The notes: generated by a model from the letters alone, not told the origin. Shown: positions 52,937 through 62,096, numbered from the stretch's first letter. The stretch: 64,000 nucleotides of DNA from Candidatus Peregrinibacteria bacterium (GCA_016699755.1 CP065009.1:682001-746000); one strand, 5' to 3'. Numbers and translations: made by a program.

Positions 52937-54481
52937 TCAAAGTGATACGCCAAGCCTTGGTCGATATTGAAGCGCTTCCGCAAGGTGGGCAACAGTGATT
53001 TTTTCAGTTTCTGCCAAATCGGCAATGGTTCTCGCCAATTTAAGAATGCGATGAAAAGCACGACCAGAAAGCTGATATTGGCGCATTGCCTCTCGGAGAA
53101 TGTTTTTTTCTTCTTCCCCAAGCACACAATATTTTTCCACCTCTTTCACTCCCATTTCCGAATTACACGTGATGTTCTTTTTGGAAAATCGCTCCTTTTG
53201 CCAGTTTCGCGCTATCTGTACCCGATTACGAATGGATTGGGAAGACTCTGATCCCTTTTCTTCTATGAGATGATCAAATTTTACAGGAGTAATATCGATA
53301 TAGAGATCGATGCGATCAAGAAGTGGTCCTGAAATTCGCTTTTGATAACGACTAATATGCCCAGAAGAGCAGGAACATTCTTTTGTGCTCTCGGGAACAT
53401 TGTAGTATCCGCAAGGACACGGATTCATTGCTGCCACCAACGTAAAATGTGCGGGGAAACACACACTTCCCTGCGCACGAGAAATGGTGATTTCACGGTC
53501 TTCAAGCGGTTGACGAAGCACTTCGAGTACTTGCGATGGAAATTCTGGAAGTTCATCGAGAAACAAAACTCCTCGATGTGCCAAAGAGATTTCTCCTGGT
53601 TTTATTTTACTTCCCCCTCCCACAATACTCACCGCACTTCCCGTATGGTGAACAACACGAAAAGGACGCTTTTTTGGAAGAGGATTTTTAGAGGGAAGAA
53701 TGCCTGCTACAGAGTAAATGCGTGCCACTTCCAATGCTTCTTCTCGTTCCAAATGAGGAAGAATACCTCGAAATGCTCTCGCCATAAGCGTTTTTCCTGC
53801 ACCAGGAGCACCATTCATGAGCACGTTATGCGCTCCTGCGGCGGCAATTTCAAGCGCTCGTTTTGCGTGTTCTTGTCCTCGAACAGAAGAAAAGTCAACA
53901 AGTGGTTCTTCTGCATCATTTTCTCCTCCATATTCCTCTTGCTCCGCAGGACGAATGGTTTCTTCATTAGGATTTTGCAAAAAATCAATCAATTCTCGAA
54001 AATGAGAAACTGGATACACACGAACATTTTCCACAAGAGATGCCTCTCGCACTGATTCCATTGGGACAAAAAGATTTTTTACTCCTAGTCGTTCCGCGCC
54101 CAAGGCAATAGGGAGAATTCCATTGATATGTCGCAAAGAGCCATCAAGCGCCAATTCACCCACAAATGCAGATTCCTCAAGAAAAGATGAAGATTCTATT
54201 TGTCCCGTCATAAGGACAATACCAAGAGCAATGGGAAGATCAAACGCCGGACCTGATTTGCGAATGTCTGCTGGAGCAAGTGAAGTGACAATGCGTTTCA
54301 TGGGAAAAATGAGTCCCGAATTTTTAATGGCGCTCCGCACTCTTTCGCGCGATTCCTGCACGGCAGTATCCCCAAGCCCAACAATGGTAAAATTGGGAAG
54401 TCCTCCGTGAAGATCCACTTCAATCTCTACAGGGATTGCATCAACACCAAAAGGAGAAAATGTATGAATTTTTGCTGGCAT
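52937..54481 (-). CDS. comM: ComM/YifB family Mg-chelatase-like AAA+ ATPase
   Basis: 514 aa. An N-terminal Lon-protease-like fold (residues 1-170, GLPNFTIVGLGDTAVQESRERVRSA) precedes the AAA+ core: Walker A NGAPGAGKTLMARA, Walker B GVLFLDELPEF, sensor AAMNPCPCGYY with a Cys-rich insert, arginine finger region GPLLDRIDLYI, and the C-terminal Mg_chelatase_C domain. In competent bacteria ComM is a hexameric helicase promoting branch migration during natural transformation. Its place beside the recombining surface genes may be chance. Confidence 0.95.
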   Translation of the reverse strand: MPAKIHTFSPFGVDAIPVEIEVDLHGGLPNFTIVGLGDTAVQESRERVRSAIKNSGLIFPMKRIVTSLAPADIRKSGPAFDLPIALGIVLMTGQIESSSFLEESAFVGELALDGSLRHINGILPIALGAERLGVKNLFVPMESVREASLVENVRVYPVSHFRELIDFLQNPNEETIRPAEQEEYGGENDAEEPLVDFSSVRGQEHAKRALEIAAAGAHNVLMNGAPGAGKTLMARAFRGILPHLEREEALEVARIYSVAGILPSKNPLPKKRPFRVVHHTGSAVSIVGGGSKIKPGEISLAHRGVLFLDELPEFPSQVLEVLRQPLEDREITISRAQGSVCFPAHFTLVAAMNPCPCGYYNVPESTKECSCSSGHISRYQKRISGPLLDRIDLYIDITPVKFDHLIEEKGSESSQSIRNRVQIARNWQKERFSKKNITCNSEMGVKEVEKYCVLGEEEKNILREAMRQYQLSGRAFHRILKLARTIADLAETEKITVAHLAEALQYRPRLGVSL

Positions 54482-54519
54482 AATAATACAAATAACACAA
54501 AAACAAGAGCTATTATGAA

Positions 54520-54575
54520 TTTTTTTGGCTTTCTTTTCAAAAAGAAAAAGTATGAAAGAGAGAAAGCCAAAAAAA
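54520..54575. repeat. 14-bp perfect inverted repeat upstream of comM
   Basis: TTTTTTTGGCTTTC (54520-54533) and GAAAGCCAAAAAAA (54562-54575) are exact reverse complements, 39 bp from the comM start. The 366-bp gap (54482-54847) otherwise holds only a TTGACA at 54762-54767 that could serve the next gene; no -10 is convincing. Confidence 0.6.
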
Positions 54576-54847
54576 TACTAAAAGGCAAAAATTAATGAGA
54601 GAACTTGACACAGAGAAAAATATCTTCGCCCTTCCCTATGCCAAAATAGGAATAAATATTTGTTATAGTTTTCCCAAAAAAAACGCTCGAAAAGATGAGA
54701 GAATAGTGATAAAAATCATAATCATAAAAAGAATATAAGCACTCAAAAAGAGGCTGAAAAGTTGACAGAGGAAAAAAACTTTGCGAGGATACCATACAGG
54801 TTTCTTCTGCCGAAAAAACCTCTCGTTTCTTCTTTGTTTTTGGCATT

Positions 54848-56014
54848 ATGTCACCCATTTCTCCCCTGAAATCTTCTTCCTTCAACCTTGAAGAAATGAT
54901 TGGTGAGCTCCTCTTGGTTCTCTCAGACAAAGAGAGAACGGTTATTACAAAGCGCTTTTCGCTCGATAGCGGTCCTCGGCAAACTCTCGAAAATATTGGA
55001 AAAACTTTTTCCGTAACACGAGAACGCATTCGTCAAATTGAATCAACTGCCCTTAAAAAATTACAACGAAATGCGGCAAACCCAAAAGTACGACGTGTGA
55101 GCCAATCTATTACCGAAGTACTCGCCGAGCATGGTGGACTTTGTACCGAAAAACAAATTATCAACAGTGTTCTTATGCGTCTTCATGGTCCAAAAACACA
55201 GCTCAATGGACACATTATTCACTTAGCACTCTCCATTACTCCGAATATAAAGCAATCCGAACTTCCAAAACAATTTCATCGATTCTGGTACGATGCTTCT
55301 TCTACCTCAATGAAGGAAATCAAGAAGATTTCAAAAACAGCCCATCAGATTATTTTAAAAAAAGGAGATATTATTCCGATTCACGAAGTAGTAGAAAAAA
55401 CCATAAAATCGCTCAAAATTGATTCAAGCTTGTTGAGTCGTGTACAATCGGTTGTAACCGTTGACATGCGTTTTCGTTCCGCAGAAAAGGATATGTGGGG
55501 ACTTCAGGAGTGGCGACACATTAATCCAAAAAGTATTCACGATAAGTCGCTTATTATCATGCGAAACACACGGAGACCGATGCACTTTATTGAAATTGCA
55601 AACGCTATTTCCGCGTTTGGATTTGACAATCGTCCTGTTACGGTTCAGGCAGTACACAACGATCTTATTCGGTATCCAGAATTCGTTTTGGTGGGGCGTG
55701 GTATGTATGCGCTTCGAGAATGGGGATACGATCCCGGAACAGTTGCAGATGTTATTGCCGCCATTTTGAAAGAGCAAGGACCTCTCACCAAAAAAGAAAT
55801 TGTCCGAAAAGTACAAGAGCAAAGAGATATTCGAATTGGTACCATTTCTCTCAATCTCCAAAAAGAAAAAGCATTTACTCGTGTTGGACGAGCGGTTTAC
55901 TCCTTTGATGAAAGTCAGTGGAACCCAAAAACATCCGGTCGAGGGAGGAAGAAAAAAGCTATTATTGAAGAACTCGACAAAAGAGGAAAGGAGCGAAAAA
56001 AAGGAGGAAAATAA
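54848..56014 (+). CDS. Sigma-70 region-4 protein with HARE/winged-helix domains, no region 2
   Basis: 388 aa. Residues about 22-75 match sigma-70 region 4, the -35-binding helix-turn-helix: LSDKERTVITKRFSLD, QTLENIGKTFSVTRERIRQIE and ALKKLQR. Region 2, needed for melting the -10, is absent. The rest looks like two or three winged-helix units; the last (about 285-345, VADVIAAILKEQGPLTKKEI and RVGRAVYSF) resembles the HARE-HTH of RNA polymerase delta. The C-terminus is Lys/Arg rich. It likely binds DNA or RNA polymerase as an accessory factor. No SD precedes the ATG. Confidence 0.82.
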   Translation: MSPISPLKSSSFNLEEMIGELLLVLSDKERTVITKRFSLDSGPRQTLENIGKTFSVTRERIRQIESTALKKLQRNAANPKVRRVSQSITEVLAEHGGLCTEKQIINSVLMRLHGPKTQLNGHIIHLALSITPNIKQSELPKQFHRFWYDASSTSMKEIKKISKTAHQIILKKGDIIPIHEVVEKTIKSLKIDSSLLSRVQSVVTVDMRFRSAEKDMWGLQEWRHINPKSIHDKSLIIMRNTRRPMHFIEIANAISAFGFDNRPVTVQAVHNDLIRYPEFVLVGRGMYALREWGYDPGTVADVIAAILKEQGPLTKKEIVRKVQEQRDIRIGTISLNLQKEKAFTRVGRAVYSFDESQWNPKTSGRGRKKKAIIEELDKRGKERKKGGK

Positions 56015-56044
56015 GCTATAGAAATATTCGGTTAATTTCCCCAA

Positions 56045-56183
56045 CGTCACAGTCTCCCGAAAGGGGCTGTGACGATTATCAACATTCTTTTAGAAGACAT
56101 GTTTTATAGGGAAAATATTCCCCATTCATTTCTCCATTTTTTCCAGAAGTTTTGTATGCAAAAAACTATTGCGGAGCATATAT
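56045..56183 (-). repeat. Diverged hairpin-bearing repeat element, copy 2
   Basis: Read on the minus strand it aligns with 13357-13485: ATGCTCCGCAATAGTTTTT, TACAAAACTTCTGGAAAAA, CCCTATAAAA and a 3' hairpin CGTCACAG (56067-56074 complement) / CTGTGACG (56045-56052 complement) with a TTTCGGGA-type loop. It fills the gap between the convergent sigma-like and obg genes, which otherwise shows nothing. Confidence 0.6.
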
Positions 56184-56220
56184 GTTAAAACCATATAAAT
56201 TTCCATTTCCCTTTTGGTAT

Positions 56221-57636
56221 TTAATAGGTTTTTTCTGCAGAAGAAATTTCCTCTTCTATCACTTCAGAGTTTTCTTCTAAATCGGTAGGATCTTGTTCAA
56301 AAGAGGAATTATCTTGCCTTACGGCGTTATTATTTTTCCGAAAAATATTCGGTTGAAATTCAAATGTTTTTTTTCCAATAAGAAGTATAGAACCTTGTTT
56401 TGCCCCAGATTTTAGGAGTTCTTTTTCAATCCCCATTTTGCGAAAGACATCTCGAAGGCGAAGCACCCCCTCGGGGTTTGAAAAATCTGTCTGTACAGCA
56501 ATTTGCTCAATACGTATTCCTGAAATACGAAATGCTTCTTCTTCCACAGCAACAGTAAAAGCTTTTGGATTTTTTTGAAGATGCGGCTGATAGAGAACCG
56601 TATCAGGAAGATTTTCAAATCGTTCTTCTTCTGGTTCTGCCGCACGTGAATCATCCACTGCTTTTTTTGCAATTTCCAAAAGCTCAGAAATGCCATGTCC
56701 ACTTGCCGCAGAAATGGCAACAGCCTTGCCCGAAAAAACAGGCTTCATCTCTTGAAGAAATTCCAAAATCATTTCTTCATCATCTCCTAGGAGATCGGTT
56801 TTTGAAAGCACGAGAATCTCTGGTTTTTTACAAAGTTCTAGGTCATACCGACGGAGTTCTTCGCGAATAGTTTTATAGTTTTCCACCGGATTTTCCGCAG
56901 AAATATCAACGAGATGAAGAAGGACGCGGTTTCTACTTATATGTCGGAGGAATTGATGCCCAAGTCCCCTCCCCTCGCTTGCCCCCTCAATAAGCCCCGG
57001 AAGATCACAAAAAATAAGTGATCGTCCTCCCGAAAGACTCGCCACGCCAAGATTGGGAATGAGAGTTGTAAAGGGAAAATCACCTACTTTTGGTCTGGCA
57101 TCGGTAATGCGAGAAATAAGCGTCGATTTTCCTGCACTTGGTAGTCCAATAATCCCCACATCTGCCACAAGTTTGAGTTCTAAATGGAGAGAACGTTCTT
57201 CACCGGGTTCTCCCAATTCGGCAAATCGAGGTGTCTGACGAACACTTGAAGTAAAGTGGGCATTTCCATATCCTCCGCGCCCACCTACTGCCACCACACA
57301 TTCCGCATTTGGGTGATTAAGATCGGCAATAGGTTCTCCAGAATCCTCACAAATTTGGGTTCCTACAGGAACAAGAAGAACAAGGTCTTCTGCAGATCTT
57401 CCGTGTTTTTTTTGTGGTCCTCCTGGAACTCCTCTTTCAGCAGAAAAAAACTTCTTTGTTCGAAAATCCGTAAGGGTATCGGCATTAGCATCTGCTCGAA
57501 ATACAACATCTCCTCCACGACCACCATCTCCACCATCGGGTCCGCCTTTTGGAATATACTTTTCCCTGCGAAAAGAGATGAGCCCATCTCCTCCTTTTCC
57601 GGCACGCACGGTGATGTTGGCTTCGTCACAAAACAT
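56221..57636 (-). CDS. obg: Obg GTPase
   Basis: 471 aa. The glycine-rich Obg domain (residues 1-158, GPDGGDGGRGGDVVF) precedes the GTPase (G1 GLPSAGKST, G3 DLPGLIEGA, G4 LSKTD) and a C-terminal OCT domain (about 345-420), then an acidic tail of about 45 residues. Obg acts in 50S subunit assembly and growth control. Start ATG at 57636 gives the family N-terminus MFCDEANITVRAGKGGDG. Confidence 0.96.
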   Translation of the reverse strand: MFCDEANITVRAGKGGDGLISFRREKYIPKGGPDGGDGGRGGDVVFRADANADTLTDFRTKKFFSAERGVPGGPQKKHGRSAEDLVLLVPVGTQICEDSGEPIADLNHPNAECVVAVGGRGGYGNAHFTSSVRQTPRFAELGEPGEERSLHLELKLVADVGIIGLPSAGKSTLISRITDARPKVGDFPFTTLIPNLGVASLSGGRSLIFCDLPGLIEGASEGRGLGHQFLRHISRNRVLLHLVDISAENPVENYKTIREELRRYDLELCKKPEILVLSKTDLLGDDEEMILEFLQEMKPVFSGKAVAISAASGHGISELLEIAKKAVDDSRAAEPEEERFENLPDTVLYQPHLQKNPKAFTVAVEEEAFRISGIRIEQIAVQTDFSNPEGVLRLRDVFRKMGIEKELLKSGAKQGSILLIGKKTFEFQPNIFRKNNNAVRQDNSSFEQDPTDLEENSEVIEEEISSAEKTY

Positions 57637-57749
57637 AGTGGACGCACTATGACAGATTTTTTAAGAAATGAACATCTCGATTTTTTTCCTCTTTGCAATA
57701 TGAAATTGTGGATCAGGTTTAGAATGAGGAAAGAAATAAGTGTCATGCC

Positions 57750-57822
57750 CCGGCAGACAAACTTGATCCAACATTTCCAATAGAACAGAAAAGACGAGGG
57801 AGTCCAAATCACGTTTGGAATG
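57750..57822. repeat. GTCAT...ATGAC bounded intergenic repeat
   Basis: A stretch from GTGTCATGCCCCGGCAGAC to TTTGGAATGACAAG has inverted GTCAT/ATGAC ends with an inner CAAATCACGTTTG palindrome. It resembles the dispersed palindromic units at 21201 and 40401 in type but not in sequence. The gap 57637-57897 holds nothing else. Confidence 0.45.
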
Positions 57823-57897
57823 ACAAGTAAAAAAGCTTCCAGCTTAAAGCACGGGATGAGGAAGAGTAAAAATCAGAAAAATCTTTCTTTTTTCTAT

Positions 57898-57926
57898 TTG
57901 ACAAAAAAAACAAAAACTACTTAAAT
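57898..57926 (+). promoter_or_regulatory. Candidate promoter of the 58100 gene
   Basis: A perfect TTGACA (57898-57903), 17-bp spacer and TTAAAT (57921-57926). It would give a leader of about 165 nt, long for this window. The leader contains possible TGTGC/GCACA pairing near 57980-58005 but no fold as clear as that at 12702. Confidence 0.55.
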
Positions 57927-58099
57927 ACTCAACTTCAAAAAAAGTTCCTTTACATATCATTCTTGCTTGGCATACATCTGTGCCTCATGAAGACAGAAAT
58001 AGCACAACGCCTGATTTTTCAGTGCTTTTGCTTTCGGTTTTCTGTTGGGGTGCAGATGGTGTCAATCAATTTTTTCATTTTTATTTTGGGAGATTATCC

Positions 58100-58396
58100 A
58101 TGAAAACTCTATCTGTTGTTTTATTTTTTCTTTTTTTTTCAACCCCAACCGCTTTCGCTTGCCTAGGTGAGAGCGTGATTCTTACCCTGCCCAATGGGCA
58201 GATGGTTCAATTGGAAGGAAGAAGAGATACGGAAGTCCAAGGATTTAAAATTTTATTTTTAGGGAAATATAAAGGGATCATTGTTTCCCCTAAAGGGGAG
58301 ACATGGGAAATTGGAATTCCCATCGTAAAAGGTTTGGGGAGTTGCGAAAGTTTTGCATCTCCCCCGAAGAAAATTGAAATAAATAAGATTGATTGA
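58100..58396 (+). CDS. Small secreted protein with strong RBS and terminator
   Basis: 98 aa from the ATG at 58100, picked because GGGAG (58088-58092) lies 7 nt upstream; the frame is open 40 codons further. A signal peptide begins MKTLSVVLFFLFFSTP and ends near AFA-CLG. The mature ~78 aa is beta-rich (VILTLPNGQMVQLEG, GIIVSPKGETWEIG) with two Cys. It shares architecture with the 12812 gene (MKTL start, SD, leader, terminator) but I see no clear sequence homology. Function unknown. Confidence 0.75.
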   Translation: MKTLSVVLFFLFFSTPTAFACLGESVILTLPNGQMVQLEGRRDTEVQGFKILFLGKYKGIIVSPKGETWEIGIPIVKGLGSCESFASPPKKIEINKID

Positions 58397-58403
58397 CCCA
58401 TTT

Positions 58404-58430
58404 GAGCGGCGTTCTACGCCGCTCTTTTTT
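58404..58430 (+). terminator. Rho-independent terminator of the 58100 gene
   Basis: A perfect 9-bp GC-rich stem GAGCGGCGT (58404-58412) / ACGCCGCTC (58416-58424), 3-nt loop, then six Ts. It is 7 bp after the stop codon. Confidence 0.92.
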
Positions 58431-58488
58431 GTGTCTACCAATCATGCCAAACTGTATTCAACATCTAAAAAGAATGAGAGATCTCGGA

Positions 58489-59643
58489 TCAAAGCCCAGA
58501 ACAGTAGGGAAAGAGAAGATTCATCATTTTCTGCTTATACCGCTCTGAAGAAAATTGTTTTGCTTGTTGTTGTGCTTGTTTCGAAAACTCCTCTCGCTTT
58601 TTTCTATCCTCAAACAGCAAACGAAGAGCGTTTACTGCCTTTTCCTCATCATCAACGGGGAAAAGAATCCCTGAAAACCCATCTACAACAACTTCAGGAA
58701 CTCCTCCTACACGAGGAGCTACGACCGGAACCCCGTGCGCTTGTGCTTGCAACAACGCCAATCCGAAGGTTTCATATCGAGAAGTACTTAAAAAAAGATC
58801 GATTCCCGAAAAAAACGCAGAAAGTTCTTCTTCAGAAAGATTTCCTAAAAGAGCCACGTTATCGATTGATTGCTCAGTAATTTCACAAGAAAGTGATTCT
58901 CGAAGCTCGCCTTCTCCTGCAATGAGAAAAAGAATTTCAGGAAAAGAAGTGGCAATACGAAGAGCAGCAGAAAGATTTTTTTCCACAGAAAGTCGCCCCG
59001 CAATTCCAACGATAAATGATTGTTTCTGTACTTTTTTTCGAAGCAAAAACGATTCCCATGTTTCCACGGAAGGAGGAAGTGGAAGAAGTGGATTTTGAAG
59101 AACACGAATATTTTTTTCTGGCAGACCAAGCGCAAGAAGCTCTTTTTGTAACGCAAGAGAAGGAACAATAGTGAGCACTCGTTTTCCCCAAAATCGCCAC
59201 AAAAAGAAGAATGGATTTTTTGAGAGCCATCTACCAAGTGGAGCGTGATGTGCCCAAAAAATACGATATCCAAAAAAGAGAAAAAAGGGCGTAAGAAAAA
59301 CTTTTTCCACAAGCGTAAGCATGAGAACAGTTCGAAATCCTCGAGAACGGAAAAGAAGAATTCGAAAAAAAGAAATGAAAAAAAATGGAATCCCCAAGAA
59401 AAGAAAAAGGAAGAGTGACTGGCGAGAAGTAATATCTCGAAAAAAGGATGCTGTCGTGAAAATTCTTTGTTTTTGAAAAGCAGAAAGTAAAAAGGGGCAG
59501 CTCGACCAAAGAGCAATGCGAATATCTTGTTTTTGAAATGATTTTGCCAAAAAAAGGTGAAGTTCTTCTTCCCCTCCCCATCCCGATTCAAGCGGAAAAC
59601 GGGTTATAAGAAGTCCCGATGAAGGCGTAGTTTTGGGAGGCAT
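58489..59643 (-). CDS. GT4-family glycosyltransferase
   Basis: 384 aa, GT-B fold. The N-terminal half (1-170) contains a very hydrophobic stretch rich in Phe (about residues 72-130), suggesting membrane association. The C-terminal donor-binding half has VGIAGRLSVEKN, FLIAGEGELRESL, LFLSTSRYETFGLALLQAQA (the E-x7-E motif) and VAPRVGGVPEVV. It probably transfers a sugar from a nucleotide-sugar to a cell-surface glycan; the exact donor cannot be told. Confidence 0.92.
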   Translation of the reverse strand: MPPKTTPSSGLLITRFPLESGWGGEEELHLFLAKSFQKQDIRIALWSSCPFLLSAFQKQRIFTTASFFRDITSRQSLFLFLFLGIPFFFISFFRILLFRSRGFRTVLMLTLVEKVFLTPFFLFFGYRIFWAHHAPLGRWLSKNPFFFLWRFWGKRVLTIVPSLALQKELLALGLPEKNIRVLQNPLLPLPPSVETWESFLLRKKVQKQSFIVGIAGRLSVEKNLSAALRIATSFPEILFLIAGEGELRESLSCEITEQSIDNVALLGNLSEEELSAFFSGIDLFLSTSRYETFGLALLQAQAHGVPVVAPRVGGVPEVVVDGFSGILFPVDDEEKAVNALRLLFEDRKKREEFSKQAQQQAKQFSSERYKQKMMNLLFPYCSGL

Positions 59644-59671
59644 GGTATCAAGGAGAGGATACTACAAAAAT

Positions 59672-59700
59672 GACACCGCTCCCAAGGAGAGAACGGTGCC
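59672..59700 (-). terminator. Terminator of the cyclophilin gene
   Basis: On the minus strand GGCACCG pairs with CGGTGTC (59694-59700 with 59672-59678) and is followed by ATTTTTG. It lies 27 bp past the stop of the cyclophilin gene. Confidence 0.65.
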
Positions 59701-59726
59701 ACAATAATACTACTCTCCTAAAAAAA

Positions 59727-60371
59727 CTATTCGTGTGTCCAAATCTCAATTGTCTCAATGGTAACATCTTGAAGAGGTTTACTCCCTTGTCCCACTGGTA
59801 CTTTTGCAATGGCATTCAGAACATCCATTCCTTCAACAACCTGACCAAAAACATCATGTTTGCTGGTGAGTGGTTCCTTATTAAAATCGAGATAGGTGTT
59901 GTCAACCTCATTAATGAAGAACTGAGATCCATTTGTATTTGGTCCAGAATTTGCCATGGCAATGGAACCTTTTATATTACTGAGCTTATCACTAAATTCA
60001 TCATCAAACGTTCCTCCCCAGATACTTTCTCCACCGGTTCCATTTCCACGAGGATCTCCCCCTTGAATCATAAAGTTATCAATAACACGATGGAATATGA
60101 GTCCATCGTAATATCCATTTTTTGCATGAGTGGTAAAATTCTCCACAGTTTTCGGAACAATATCTGGGAATAACCGAATAACAATATCACCCATGCTCGT
60201 TTTAATAGTCGCCATGGTATCACCTGCAACCGGATCGGCTGTTTGAGAAAATGGCTTTTGATCGGTGTTTTCCGTGGTGGAAGGAGTGTTATCCGAAGTA
60301 TCTTGGTTCATGGGCGGAGTACAAGCAGAAAGAAAAAGGAGAGATAACGGAAGCATCATCAGAAATCTCAT
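59727..60371 (-). CDS. Cyclophilin-type peptidyl-prolyl isomerase, lipoprotein
   Basis: 214 aa. A lipoprotein signal peptide with lipobox LSAC (Cys near residue 17) and a Thr/Ser/Asp linker precede the cyclophilin domain (about 50-210): TSMGDIVIRLFPDIVPKTVE, GLIFHRVIDNFMIQGGDP, FDDEF, GSIAMANSGPNTNGSQFFI and HDVFGQVVEGMDVL. The catalytic Arg (HRV) and the Gln/Phe residues are present. It should assist folding of exported proteins at the membrane's outer face. Confidence 0.95.
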   Translation of the reverse strand: MRFLMMLPLSLLFLSACTPPMNQDTSDNTPSTTENTDQKPFSQTADPVAGDTMATIKTSMGDIVIRLFPDIVPKTVENFTTHAKNGYYDGLIFHRVIDNFMIQGGDPRGNGTGGESIWGGTFDDEFSDKLSNIKGSIAMANSGPNTNGSQFFINEVDNTYLDFNKEPLTSKHDVFGQVVEGMDVLNAIAKVPVGQGSKPLQDVTIETIEIWTHE

Positions 60372-60505
60372 ATTTTAAAAAAAGAAAACTGGTGGTACTA
60401 TCCCACAGAAAAAAAAAGTGTGCAATATAAGTTCTTAAAAATTGCCTTTTTCTCCTTTCTGTAGCAATAAGATTGGAATCAACTATCAAGTCATAAAAAG
60501 GGATC

Positions 60506-60955
60506 CTACTGATACATGAGATTCATCATTCGAATAGCAGTGGTTGCAAAACCACTTCCCAAGGAAAGGCGATTTTGTATTTGCTCTTTCGTATCGCACG
60601 TAAGCACTCCAAAGACAACGGGGATTTTTCCTAAAACATTGAGCTGCTGAATACCACAAGCAGCTTCTCGAGCAACAACATCAAAGTGGATAGTCTCTCC
60701 GCGAAGCAAAATTCCAAGCGCAATAATGGCGTCATGCTTTCCATCAGAGAGAAGACGAGCGCAAGAAAAAGGAAGTTCGAAACTCCCTGGAACGCGCACT
60801 ACAGATATGGTGTCTTCCGTTATTCCATTATCAAGGAGTCCCTCCAGCGTGTTTTTGAGGAGTACATCGGAATATTCTTTGTTAAACTCTGCAGAAACAA
60901 TCGCAACACGATAATTCCTGAGTGCCGTTTCTGAAGAAGCTCTCCAATCGCTCAT
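60506..60955 (-). CDS. ribH: 6,7-dimethyl-8-ribityllumazine synthase
   Basis: 149 aa, normal length. It condenses ArP with dihydroxybutanone phosphate in riboflavin synthesis. Motifs: VAIVSAEFNKEYSDVLL, VRVPGSFELPF, ALGILLRGETIHFDVVAREA (catalytic His in the HFD) and PVVFGVLTCDTKEQIQNR. No other rib gene is in the window. Its start overlaps the stop of the upstream gene by 4 bp. Confidence 0.94.
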   Translation of the reverse strand: MSDWRASSETALRNYRVAIVSAEFNKEYSDVLLKNTLEGLLDNGITEDTISVVRVPGSFELPFSCARLLSDGKHDAIIALGILLRGETIHFDVVAREAACGIQQLNVLGKIPVVFGVLTCDTKEQIQNRLSLGSGFATTAIRMMNLMYQ

Positions 60956-61620
60956 CCTTCTGAAAGCAAATGTTCTTTTCCTACAAGGGAGGAAAGAGAG
61001 GAAAAAATATTTTCAAAAAATACTTTTCCAAATGCAGAGAAATAATCAAGTGGCATATTTTGCTGCCCATTTTTCTCTAAAAACTCTCGAAGTATCAGTG
61101 CAAAAATCTGAACAAGTTCTGGAACTGGTGATGCATCTGGAAGTATTGCCGTGCGCAGTATTCGCCTTGGTTCTTTTCGCGCAATGCCGGCAATGGCATT
61201 TGTCCAAAAATCAATTTCTTTTTTCTCTTTTGGAGAGAAGATATGTTCTTTTTCTGAAGAGGGCGCAGAAAGAGCATGCATCTCTTCGGCATTTAATTTT
61301 TGCCCAATAGCTTCCGCCGCAGGAGGAAAAATGAGCGCTAAAATGGAAAGAATAAGATCACTCGGAATATTCCGCGCGGAAAGTCGTGCAATAAGAAGGA
61401 AGAAAGGAGTTCGTCCTTTCTGATGAAGAAACTGAGTAATAATATGTGCCAGAGAGGTGTCGTGTGCTCTTTTTTGGGATTCTTCTTTTCGAATCTGAGC
61501 AATGGCGGCTTGTGTCTGATGATAGCGTTCAGAAAACTGTTCCATCGACTCCCCCGATTGTTCGGGAGCCGACTGTGCGCCAAGTGACTCAAAACCAAAA
61601 CCCTCTTCTGCCATACTCAT
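60952..61620 (-). CDS. Hypothetical protein, coupled to ribH
   Basis: 222 aa, not recognised. A Glu/Gln/Ser-rich N-terminus (1-50) is followed by a helical, moderately hydrophobic domain (LILSILALIFPPAAEAIG; ALILREFLEKN) without clear membrane helices. The ATGA overlap with ribH implies cotranscription. No function proposed. Confidence 0.65.
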   Translation of the reverse strand: MSMAEEGFGFESLGAQSAPEQSGESMEQFSERYHQTQAAIAQIRKEESQKRAHDTSLAHIITQFLHQKGRTPFFLLIARLSARNIPSDLILSILALIFPPAAEAIGQKLNAEEMHALSAPSSEKEHIFSPKEKKEIDFWTNAIAGIARKEPRRILRTAILPDASPVPELVQIFALILREFLEKNGQQNMPLDYFSAFGKVFFENIFSSLSSLVGKEHLLSEG

Positions 61621-61691
61621 TACAAATCTCGCCTATTATGCCATAGAAGACAAAAGAAGGGCAATTTTCAAACACTCTGAAAAGGAGAGTA

Positions 61692-62096
61692 TTATATCTT
61701 CATGTTGTCGGGAAGAACACATCCCGTTTGTTTCGCAAGATCAGAAAGAGGCTGTGTTCCGCTCAAAACAGCACCATTCTTGAATTTCCATGTTGGGTAT
61801 CCGGTAATCCCTTCTTTTTGACAAGTACTTCGATTGGCATCGCAATCAATATAGGGAACGTTTCCAAGCGCATCTCCAAACATCGCTTTCTGTTTTTTAC
61901 AGTGAGGACACCACTCTGTTCCGTAGAATACTGCACCAGAATCTGTAAGACATGTTGCAAATTCGGCAAGTGGTCCAGTTCCATTTTTGTGGGAAGCAAG
62001 AGTATCGGTAGCAGATGAAGTTTCGGGAGCCTCTACTGAAGGCACACAAGCAGAAAGAAGAAAACCAAGACAGAGAAGAGAAAGAACGTGTCGCAT
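61692..62096 (-). CDS. Thioredoxin-fold lipoprotein
   Basis: 134 aa. Signal peptide with lipobox LSAC (Cys17), a short linker, then a thioredoxin-like domain with active-site WCPHC (in YGTEWCPHCKKQK), extra Cys in IDCDANRSTC and the cis-Pro loop GITGYPTWKF. This layout matches periplasmic or surface oxidoreductases that work with VKOR-like enzymes; no VKOR gene is nearby. Confidence 0.9.
   Translation of the reverse strand: MRHVLSLLCLGFLLSACVPSVEAPETSSATDTLASHKNGTGPLAEFATCLTDSGAVFYGTEWCPHCKKQKAMFGDALGNVPYIDCDANRSTCQKEGITGYPTWKFKNGAVLSGTQPLSDLAKQTGCVLPDNMKI

Noticed and set aside
54407..54595. A 62-codon plus-strand frame upstream of the sigma-like gene, or a 27-codon part from 54513
   Set aside because: It overlaps the 5' end of comM and an inverted repeat. 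The Lys-rich text reflects A-rich DNA; no promoter or RBS supports it.
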